Shown here: in pieces, positions 1 to 4,639 of the stretch | Numbering within the stretch: the stretch's first letter is position 1 | Layout: the number at the start of each line of letters is the position of its first letter | Source of the DNA: Caldifarciminota bacterium | Lineage (GTDB): Bacteria > Hydrothermota > Hydrothermia > B15-G9 > WFZT01 | Length of the DNA stretch: 5,505 nt | Direction of reading: 5' to 3' | Assembly: GCA_026991055.1 (NCBI GenBank) | Contig: JALXCE010000205.1 | Location: 1-5,505, forward strand | Translations under genes and position numbers: made by a program | The notes under the pieces: generated by a model | Told to the model about the DNA's origin: nothing | Seen by the model: only the letters and a program-made list of their open reading frames with translations | Database searches by the model: none

Positions 1-12
1 TCCATTCGTATC

Positions 13-42
13 TTGAGAATATGGTTGGTTTGTGAGTATAAT
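13..42 (+). promoter_or_regulatory. Sigma-70-type promoter for the holin-like/patatin operon
   Basis: TTGAGA at 13-18 (-35) and a perfect TATAAT at 37-42 (-10) are separated by 18 bp. This predicts a start near 49-50 and a leader of about 20 nt before the ATG at 70, with room for the ribosome site. A palindromic sequence overlaps the -10 and is listed separately. The match is by eye; no transcript data are available. Confidence 0.7.
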
Positions 43-47
43 TCTCA
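33..47. promoter_or_regulatory. Palindromic 7-1-7 operator candidate over the -10 box
   Basis: TGAGTAT-A-ATTCTCA is an imperfect palindrome of two 7-bp arms around one base, with one mismatched pair. It covers the TATAAT box. A further half-site, TTGAGAAT at 13-20, sits on the -35 and is the exact reverse complement of ATTCTCAA at 41-48. The 7-1-7 layout resembles Fur/PerR/Zur-type boxes. Assigning a regulator family is inference, but binding here would block the promoter. Confidence 0.4.
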
Positions 48-54
48 AAACTTC

Positions 55-62
55 GGAGGAGG
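55..62 (+). promoter_or_regulatory. Strong Shine-Dalgarno site
   Basis: GGAGGAGG lies 7 nt before the ATG at 70. It decides the start of the holin-like gene: the in-frame ATG at 21 has no such site and lies upstream of the predicted transcription start, as does the ATG-less upstream extension to 13. Confidence 0.85.
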
Positions 63-69
63 TTTATTT

Positions 70-444
70 ATGAGAGGGTTTGTTATTCGTTGGCTTGTGT
101 CAGCTATAGCCCTTGCTGTTACAGCCTGGATTATCAAAGGGATTGAAATCCATGGCATTTTCTCACTTTTGATAGCAACTCTTGTTCTCGGTATCCTGAA
201 TGCCATAATCCGCCCCATTTTGCTGATTCTCACCCTACCACTGAATTTTCTCACTCTCGGTCTTTTCACATTTGTAATCAATGCGATTATGCTCCTCATC
301 ACTGCAAGCGTTGTTGAGGGATTTGAAATTCACGGATTCTGGGCCGCATTCATTGGAGCCATATTCATGTCCATCATTAGTACGATTCTCAATTACTTTA
401 TCTCGGACAGAGGTAAGTTTGAAATCATGATAATAAAGAAATGA
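70..444 (+). CDS. Phage-holin-4_2/YvlD-family small membrane protein
   Basis: The product is 124 residues, the usual size for the family (COG1950, also called DUF360). Four hydrophobic stretches are visible at about residues 5-24, 30-55, 60-82 and 90-111, with a short basic C-terminal tail, so it should sit in the cytoplasmic membrane. The segment NAIIRPIL (44-51) and the following Leu/Gly-rich stretch LPLNFLTLGLF (56-66) are typical of the family. The two halves resemble each other: KGIEIHGIF (23-31) and EGFEIHGFW (83-91) each open a helix. The family name comes from similarity to phage holins, but most members are chromosomal and of unknown function, and no lysis genes are nearby. The strong Shine-Dalgarno site fixes the start. 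The stop overlaps the next gene as ATGA, so the two are probably translated together. Confidence 0.85.
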   Translation: MRGFVIRWLVSAIALAVTAWIIKGIEIHGIFSLLIATLVLGILNAIIRPILLILTLPLNFLTLGLFTFVINAIMLLITASVVEGFEIHGFWAAFIGAIFMSIISTILNYFISDRGKFEIMIIKK

Positions 445-1388
445 AGGTTGCACTCGCACTTGGTGGAGGTTCTGTCAGAGGATTTGCCCATTTAGGAGTC
501 CTTGAGGCCCTGAAAAAGCACGATATTAAGTTTGATTTCATTGTGGGGACCAGTGCAGGGGGAATAATCGGCACCCTTTATGCCTTCAAAAAAGATATTT
601 ACGAATGCTATAAGGTGCTCGAAAACGCCGCCCACTCTGAGATAGTCAAAGAGATGAAACTCCAGAATTACAAGCTCAACCACCAGGGAGACAAAGAAGA
701 TACTGGAAGAATCCAGAAATTTCTGAGCACTGTTAGAGGAGCGATGCTTTTAAGAAAATCCCTTGTCCACCGCTCGATGGTACCTGTTGAAAGTATTCAG
801 GAGTTCTTTGAGTTAATTTATCCACGTGGCCTGACCTTCGATGATCTCGAAATGCCAGTTTATACCGTTGCTCTTGATATAATTTCCGGTAAGGATGTTG
901 TGATTGGAACTGGAGAGGTGATCAAGGCTGTCAGGGCTACAAGTGCCATTCCCGGCTTGCTGCCGCCTGTTGAGCTTGACGGTATGCTTCTCGTGGATGG
1001 AGGTACCACCCAGAAGGTGCCTGTGGAGAGTGCATACCTGCTCGGTGCCGATGTGGTAATCGCCGTGGACGTGGGCAGAGACCCTTCGCCTGAAGACCCG
1101 CTTGAGTCAGGACTCGAAATAATGTGGCGGACCGAAGACTGGTCCAATTACAGGCTTCATCTCAAGCAACTCTCAATGGCAGATGTGGTTCTAAAACCCC
1201 GGATATCACATATTGAGTGGTATGACACCGATGCAGCCGAATTTCTCTTTAAAGAGGGCTATGAAGAAGCTCTCAAAAAGATTGATGAAATCAAAAGGGC
1301 CACATCTCCGAGCTTATACAGGAGACTATTTGGCCGAAAGAAAAAGTTTTACCGGGAGCCTTTGGGGAAGTATGTTATTTTGAAGTAG
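441..1388 (+). CDS. Patatin-like phospholipase (RssA-like serine hydrolase)
   Basis: The protein has 315 residues and the full patatin signature. GGGSVRG (8-14) forms the oxyanion-hole loop, GTSAG (36-40) holds the nucleophile Ser38, and DGG (186-188) supplies Asp186 of the catalytic Ser-Asp dyad. The VGTSAGGIIGTLYA context and the later ADVVIAVDVG strand (about 203-212) are those of the COG1752/RssA group. The family hydrolyses acyl esters of phospholipids or related lipids; the substrate cannot be read from sequence. There is no signal peptide or membrane segment, so it should be cytoplasmic, perhaps at the inner membrane face. The C-terminus is basic (RRLFGRKKKF). It starts on an ATGA overlap with the membrane-protein gene, suggesting translational coupling and possibly a shared envelope-lipid role. 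Its 3' end overlaps the convergent CapA-like gene by 14 bp. Confidence 0.9.
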   Translation: MKVALALGGGSVRGFAHLGVLEALKKHDIKFDFIVGTSAGGIIGTLYAFKKDIYECYKVLENAAHSEIVKEMKLQNYKLNHQGDKEDTGRIQKFLSTVRGAMLLRKSLVHRSMVPVESIQEFFELIYPRGLTFDDLEMPVYTVALDIISGKDVVIGTGEVIKAVRATSAIPGLLPPVELDGMLLVDGGTTQKVPVESAYLLGADVVIAVDVGRDPSPEDPLESGLEIMWRTEDWSNYRLHLKQLSMADVVLKPRISHIEWYDTDAAEFLFKEGYEEALKKIDEIKRATSPSLYRRLFGRKKKFYREPLGKYVILK

Positions 1389-2382
1389 TATCTCCAGGCT
1401 CCACTCTGAATGCAACGTATCCAGCAAATTTTTCAGCGATGAAGTTAACCCCGGGGCACAATCTTTTTATATAATCCAGACTATCAGACGGAGTGGTTTG
1501 AAACTTTGACGTCCAGTAAGTGGTCTTAAGAGGTATGACATAAAAATCAGCGCTGTCTTTACTGAAAATTTTCGCCATTGCAAGCATGCCGTTTGCCTTT
1601 TTCGTGTATGAGCCAAAAATAAAATTGCCAAGCGAATAAAAAATGGGCTTGCCTTTATAAAATTCAATGGGTTGAACCACATGGGGATGATGCCCTATCA
1701 CAACAGATGCCCCATGGTCAATGGCATAACGGGCAAGAATTTTCTGATACAGTTTTGGTGTATCGAGAAGTTCACTGCTCCAGTGGAAAACCACAACTTT
1801 AAAATCGGCGTTGGTGCGTCTGAGATCGTATTTGATATTTCTCTCTACTCCGTGAATGGTGCCCGCCTTGCTGGAATCTGCCCAGTAACTTTTAGGGAGG
1901 GTATTGGAATAACATAAAAAAGCGATTTTAATCCCCCGTGCCATGACCATGTAAGGTTTCCGTGCAGAATCAATATTCATACCCGCACCGCAGTGGCCAA
2001 TTCCGAGGCTATAGAGAACCCTGATAGTGCTTGCAAGTCCTTCCACCCCAAAATCCATAATGTGGTTATTAGCAAGAGCTACTCCGGTCACTCCCGCCTT
2101 TTTCAGCGCCCATGCAAAATGTGGAGGGAGCTTGAAGATATATTCCTTTCCCTCCACAGGTGTGCCAGTATCGGTGATTGGACACTCCAGATTGAAAAAT
2201 GCCACATCGGCCGAGTGAAGAAGTTTCATGATATTCCTGAATGGGTAAAGCGGGTCTTTCTCGACAAATTCCAGCAAACTGCCTGATGGCATCACATCTC
2301 CACCCATTAGAACAATGACAGGTTTTGGAGTAGCCGAAATCTGTCCGAGAATCGCAAGAAGGGTGAAAAGTTTCGTAAACAT
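1375..2382 (-). CDS. Secreted CapA-family (PGA_cap) metallophosphoesterase-fold protein
   Basis: The product is 335 residues from the ATG at 2382. An N-terminal signal peptide is clear (MFTKLFTLLAILGQISA, cleavage likely near residue 17), so it acts outside the cytoplasmic membrane. The CapA fold motifs follow in order: GGDVM (27-31), NLE (64-66), NNH (105-107), HWSSE (200-204, where most members have HWG), GHHPHV (230-235) and SLGNF (250-254). The Asp, Asn and His residues are the metal-binding set of the calcineurin-like superfamily. CapA proteins take part in poly-gamma-glutamate or capsule synthesis, but many relatives are uncharacterised. No capB/capC partners lie here, so a poly-glutamate role is not shown. 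A GTG at 2415 would add 11 residues, but it overlaps the archease gene and would lie upstream of the predicted promoter, so I prefer the ATG. Confidence 0.85.
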   Translation of the reverse strand: MFTKLFTLLAILGQISATPKPVIVLMGGDVMPSGSLLEFVEKDPLYPFRNIMKLLHSADVAFFNLECPITDTGTPVEGKEYIFKLPPHFAWALKKAGVTGVALANNHIMDFGVEGLASTIRVLYSLGIGHCGAGMNIDSARKPYMVMARGIKIAFLCYSNTLPKSYWADSSKAGTIHGVERNIKYDLRRTNADFKVVVFHWSSELLDTPKLYQKILARYAIDHGASVVIGHHPHVVQPIEFYKGKPIFYSLGNFIFGSYTKKANGMLAMAKIFSKDSADFYVIPLKTTYWTSKFQTTPSDSLDYIKRLCPGVNFIAEKFAGYVAFRVEPGDTTSK

Positions 2383-2399
2383 GAGTAAAATTATAACCC
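2383..2399. promoter_or_regulatory. Bidirectional promoter with overlapping -10 boxes (probably leaderless)
   Basis: Only 17 bp separate the divergent start codons. On the minus strand TATAAT (2395-2390) lies 7 nt before the CapA-like ATG. On the plus strand TAAAAT (2386-2391) lies 8 nt before the archease ATG. Both distances would place transcription start at or within a base or two of the A of ATG, and neither gene has a Shine-Dalgarno site. The boxes share bases 2390-2391, so polymerase probably cannot use both at once. No convincing -35 box is visible on either strand. Confidence 0.55.
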
Positions 2400-2816
2400 A
2401 TGCCTTACGAGACACTTGATCACACAGCAGATTACGGATTCATTGTGCACAGTGACACCCTCGAGGGTCTCTTTGTGGAATCCGCACTTGCTATGTTTAA
2501 AGAAATGGTGGAAAACTTCGAGGATGTGAAGCCTGATAAATGTGTTAATGTGGAGCTTGAGGAGGAAACCCTCGAAGACCTTTTTATCTCCTGGCTCAAC
2601 GAGCTTTTATTCCATTTTGAGGCCCATCGTATGCTCTTTAGTAAATTTGAAGTTGAGTTAGAGGGCCAGAAGAAGCTTAAAGGTAAAGCCTGTGGAGAGC
2701 CCATGGATAAGAACAGACACGAAATGGTAATTGGGATAAAGAGTGCCACATACCACCAGCTAGAAATCTGGCAGGACGAGAAGGGCTGGCATGCCAGATT
2801 TATCTGTGATGTGTGA
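2400..2816 (+). CDS. Archease (RtcB RNA-ligase activator family)
   Basis: At 138 residues this is full length for archease (COG1371). The N-terminal DHTADYG (7-13) carries the invariant HTAD motif with Asp11. FISWLNELLF (62-71) matches the conserved central helix, GEPMDKNRHE (99-108) precedes the IKSATYHQLEI strand (113-123), and the protein ends in the typical Asp (D137). The N-terminal and C-terminal acidic residues form the family's metal site. Known archeases help the GTP-dependent RNA ligase RtcB to turn over in tRNA splicing or RNA repair. No rtcB is in this window. Instead the stop overlaps the PTPS gene by one base (TGATG), making archease the first gene of a pterin operon. There is no Shine-Dalgarno site; a -10 box 8 nt upstream suggests a leaderless mRNA. 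Confidence 0.92.
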   Translation: MPYETLDHTADYGFIVHSDTLEGLFVESALAMFKEMVENFEDVKPDKCVNVELEEETLEDLFISWLNELLFHFEAHRMLFSKFEVELEGQKKLKGKACGEPMDKNRHEMVIGIKSATYHQLEIWQDEKGWHARFICDV

Positions 2817-3175
2817 TGGATTTGAGCGTAGAGTACAGATTCAGCGCTGCCCACAGCGTTAAAATTAAGGGTGAGCCCGAGCCCCTGCACGGCCACGATT
2901 TCAAAATAAGAATCACCCTGAGCGGCAAGCCCGACGAGGATGGATTTATTATTGACTTCCTGGAGCTTGAAAAGATTGTCCAGAAGCTGGTTATTGATGA
3001 ACTTGACCACAAAAATTTAAACGAAATATTTGAGCAACCTACGGTGGAAAATATTGGATTATGGATATTCAAAAGACTGAAGGAGCCACTTAAAGGTAAA
3101 AATCATCATCTGAGAGAGGTGAGAGTGTACGAAACAAAGGAAAGCTGGATAACTGTGAGAGGAGAGGATTTATGA
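2816..3175 (+). CDS. 6-pyruvoyltetrahydropterin synthase homologue, PTPS-III type (folate branch)
   Basis: The 119-residue T-fold protein belongs to the QueD/PTPS family (COG0720). Zinc ligands are His13 (in FSAAH, 9-13), His25 and His27 (HGH). LDHKNLN (63-69) holds the Asp64-His65 pair, PTVEN (75-79) follows, and Glu106 in VYET is the likely pterin-anchoring Glu. The catalytic Cys of QueD and classic PTPS (CxxxHGH) is absent: there is no Cys in the whole protein. The site reads E22-P-L-H-G-H, the ExxHGH pattern described for PTPS-III, which makes 6-hydroxymethyl-7,8-dihydropterin and replaces FolB. Position next to folE2 fits folate rather than queuosine synthesis. I chose the ATG at 2816, which overlaps the archease stop by one base; a GTG lies one codon earlier. 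The gene ends in an ATGA overlap with folE2. Confidence 0.88.
   Translation: MDLSVEYRFSAAHSVKIKGEPEPLHGHDFKIRITLSGKPDEDGFIIDFLELEKIVQKLVIDELDHKNLNEIFEQPTVENIGLWIFKRLKEPLKGKNHHLREVRVYETKESWITVRGEDL
3157..3168 (+). promoter_or_regulatory. Shine-Dalgarno site for folE2
   Basis: A purine-rich run, GAGAGGAGAGGA, inside the end of the PTPS gene lies 3 nt before the ATG at 3172, with the best GGAG core at 3161-3164 about 7 nt away. It supports the overlapping ATGA start and shows that folE2 can recruit ribosomes itself as well as by coupling. Confidence 0.65.
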
Positions 3176-3939
3176 AAGATGTGCAGAATGAGCGAGATTT
3201 CAGGAATATCCCACTTGAGCGGGTAGGGGTTGAAGGACTCAAGTATCCCATTCGTGTGATGGATAGAACACACGGGACCCAGCCAACAATTGGAACTATT
3301 TCCCTTGCAGTTGACCTGCCCGAAGAATTTCGTGGCACTCACATGAGCCGGTTTCTTGAGGTCCTGCATTTCTATAAAGATTACATTTCACTTGAGAATC
3401 TCGAGGAAATACTCGATGAACTTAGAAAAAGGCTCAATGCCTCAAGCGCCCACATTGAGATTGAATTTCCATATTTTTTGAAGAAAAAAGCTCCTGTTAC
3501 CGGTGCTGAGAGTTATATGGACTACCGATGCAAGTTTATCGCCACAAAAAATCAGGATTTTGATTTCATCCTTGAAGTCAATGTGCCGGTTCAAACCCTC
3601 TGTCCATGCTCAAAGGAGATCAGCCGTTATGGGGCCCACAATCAGCGTGCTGAGGTGACCATCCAGGTTAGGATGAAAAAACTGGTCTGGATTGAGGAGT
3701 TGGTGGAGATTGCCGAGGAATCTGCCTCTTCACCACTTTATGCTCTCCTGAAGCGGGAGGATGAAAAATACGTAACAGAGCACGCTTATGACAATCCAAA
3801 ATTTGTGGAGGACGTGGCACGTGATGTAGCTCTAAGGCTCGATGAAAACGAAAGGGTCACCTGGTATTACATCATGGTAAAAAGCTACGAATCCATCCAC
3901 CACCACAACGCCTACGCCTGTTTGAGAAAGCAAAAGTAA
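3172..3939 (+). CDS. folE2: GTP cyclohydrolase IB (FolE2/MptA family)
   Basis: The 255-residue protein is full length for COG1469. It catalyses the first pterin step, GTP to 7,8-dihydroneopterin triphosphate, in the cytoplasm. Family landmarks are GTHMSRFLE (55-63), PVTGAESYMDY (108-118), the LCPCSKEIS segment (143-151) followed by YGAHNQR (153-159), and ESIHHHNAYA (240-249). By position, Cys144, His156, Glu198 and His243 line up with the metal ligands reported for Neisseria GCYH-IB (Cys147, His159, Glu201, His246), each offset by three; Glu213 would match its Glu216. FolE2 enzymes can work with metals other than zinc, which suits zinc-limited or variable conditions. It follows the PTPS gene by an ATGA overlap and ends the operon. 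No FolE1-type enzyme is in the window. Confidence 0.95.
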   Translation: MKDVQNERDFRNIPLERVGVEGLKYPIRVMDRTHGTQPTIGTISLAVDLPEEFRGTHMSRFLEVLHFYKDYISLENLEEILDELRKRLNASSAHIEIEFPYFLKKKAPVTGAESYMDYRCKFIATKNQDFDFILEVNVPVQTLCPCSKEISRYGAHNQRAEVTIQVRMKKLVWIEELVEIAEESASSPLYALLKREDEKYVTEHAYDNPKFVEDVARDVALRLDENERVTWYYIMVKSYESIHHHNAYACLRKQK

Positions 3940-4061
3940 CGGGGAATTTACGAACAGAGCTACAACCTACACAGACCCTTCTCTGATTTTTAGCGTCATT
4001 TAGCTGATCAAACTCATCAATTTTTATTTCCACTCGATCTGTGAACTGCTAAGCCGTTACG
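3940..4061. other. Intergenic DNA after folE2, no clear feature
   Basis: I see no gene or RNA here. A weak hairpin, CAGA/TCTG around 3971-3984 followed by ATTTTT, could be a poor terminator for the pterin operon, but a 4-bp stem is too short to call. Confidence 0.5.
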
Positions 4062-4064
4062 TCC

Positions 4065-4180
4065 ATTCTTCCACTTGCTCCGCGAGTGAGGAAAGGGCCC
4101 GAAAGATGGTTTTCTACCTGAAATTTTAAAAAACTCAAGATGAAAACCCTCACCTCAACCCTCTCCAGCAAGCGGGAAAA
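4065..4180. repeat. Degenerate inverted pair of palindromic repeats (REPIN-like), copy A
   Basis: The left arm (about 4065-4105) is a decayed hairpin centred on GCTCCGCGAG. The right arm (about 4147-4180) reads CCCTCACCTCAACCCTCTCC followed by a worn AGCAAGCGGGA turn. The AT-rich spacer between them, and the order of the parts, match copy B at 4402-4520 along most of their length. It looks like an older copy of the same element, with mutations that have weakened its stems. Confidence 0.6.
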
Positions 4181-4193
4181 GAAAACTGATGGA
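4108..4193 (+). repeat. Diverged direct repeat, first copy (partner at 4445-4531)
   Basis: The segment beginning GGTTTTC, running through an AT-rich spacer to CTCAAGATGAA and on to the GCGGGA turn and GATGGA, aligns almost without gaps to 4445-4531 (shift 337-338 bp). This is the spacer plus right arm of the REPIN-like element. The likeness extends past the palindromes, so the whole pair was copied as a unit. Confidence 0.65.
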
Positions 4194-4214
4194 TTCTGAT
4201 TGAAACTTTTAAAA

Positions 4215-4266
4215 TGTGGCCCCTTACCTAACCTCTCCCCGCGGTTAATTTATGCGGGGAGAGGAA
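4215..4266 (+). repeat. Single palindromic repeat with 11-bp perfect stem
   Basis: CCTCTCCCCGC (4232-4242) pairs perfectly with GCGGGGAGAGG (4254-4264) around an 11-nt AT-rich loop. The preceding CCCCTTACCTAA resembles the head (CCCTCACCTCAA) of the right arm of copy A, so it is the same repeat family. The stem is followed by AAGTCTTTT, so it may also stop transcription. Confidence 0.65.
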
Positions 4267-4401
4267 GTCTTTTAGAACTAAAACAAATAATCATTCTATC
4301 TGCACAATGAACACACTACAGCATACAAACATATTTTGCCTTCAGATTTATTTATCTGTCCAAAAAGCTCCCCCAGGCTCAATTTATGAACCGTTTACCA
4401 A

Positions 4402-4520
4402 AAGTCACCCTCCCCCGCGCTTCGCGCGGGGGAGGTCGGGAGGGGGTTTTCCGCTTGAATATTTGAAAAACTTAAGATGAATGCTCTCACCCCGACCCTC
4501 ACCCGCAAAGCGGGAGAGGG
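4402..4520. repeat. Inverted pair of palindromic repeats (REPIN-like), copy B
   Basis: The left unit is a hairpin, CCTCCCCCGCGC (4409-4420) with GCGCGGGGGAGG (4424-4435), a perfect 12-bp stem with loop TTC. The right unit pairs CCCTCACCCGC (4496-4506) with GCGGGAGAGGG (4510-4520), 10 of 11 bp, loop AAA. The two units are in opposite orientation. The tails facing inwards, GGTCGGG (4434-4440) and CCCGACC (4491-4497), are exact complements, so the whole element can fold into one long structure with two hairpin ears. The spacer is about 50 nt and AT-rich. This is the build of REPIN/BIME elements; no transposase is in the window. Confidence 0.7.
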
Positions 4521-4531
4521 AACTCAGTGGA
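4445..4531 (+). repeat. Diverged direct repeat, second copy (partner at 4108-4193)
   Basis: The segment begins GGTTTTCC, passes through CTTAAGATGAA, and ends at the GAGAGGG turn and AGTGGA. It matches the first copy in order and spacing. Its stems are better paired, so it is probably the younger or better kept copy. Confidence 0.65.
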
Positions 4532-4571
4532 CTTGATCTACAAAGCGAACGCGGGGGCTTGACAGATTTGA

Positions 4572-4588
4572 CCTGCTAAAACAGCAGG
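4572..4588. promoter_or_regulatory. Short perfect hairpin upstream of ttuA
   Basis: CCTGCT (4572-4577) and AGCAGG (4583-4588) form a perfect 6-bp inverted repeat with loop AAAAC. It lies 36 bp before the ttuA -10 box and 7 bp after a TTGACA at 4559-4564. It could be an operator or a leftover of an upstream transcript; no -10 stands at the right distance from that TTGACA. Confidence 0.3.
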
Positions 4589-4624
4589 AGATTAAACTTG
4601 GCTACTCCCCCATTAATTCAGCCT

Positions 4625-4630
4625 TATAAT
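4625..4630 (+). promoter_or_regulatory. -10 box of the ttuA promoter (probably leaderless)
   Basis: A perfect TATAAT ends 9 nt before the ATG at 4640, so transcription should start 0-3 nt before the start codon. No useful Shine-Dalgarno site is present: AGGG at 4633-4636 is only 3 nt from the ATG. The nearest -35-like hexamer, TTGGCT at 4598-4603, is 21 bp away, too far for a classic promoter. Confidence 0.5.
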
Positions 4631-4639
4631 ACAGGGCCT

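Noticed and set aside
13..69. Upstream extension of the holin-like reading frame by 19 residues
   Set aside because: The extension covers the promoter and the Shine-Dalgarno site, and the ATG at 70 is correctly spaced from GGAGGAGG.
70..444. Prophage lysis module suggested by the holin family name
   Set aside because: No endolysin, spanin or phage structural gene is nearby, and YvlD-like proteins are common chromosomal proteins.
2383..2415. GTG start at 2415 for the CapA-like gene
   Set aside because: It would overlap the archease start, has no ribosome site, and would lie upstream of the predicted -10; the ATG at 2382 already gives a good signal peptide.
2432..3010. Long minus-strand open frame of 192 codons
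   Set aside because: It is antisense to archease and the PTPS gene, is rich in Ser with no recognisable motif, and both sense genes are clear family members.
3971..3989. Rho-independent terminator after folE2
   Set aside because: The stem is only 4 bp, too weak to support the call.
4065..4531. CRISPR array from the repeated palindromes
   Set aside because: Repeats are degenerate, of opposite orientations and irregularly spaced, with no uniform spacers or cas genes.
4559..4588. TTGACA at 4559 as the ttuA -35, or a tRNA-like fold with the nearby hairpin
   Set aside because: No -10 lies 15-19 bp after TTGACA, and there is no acceptor or T-arm for a tRNA.
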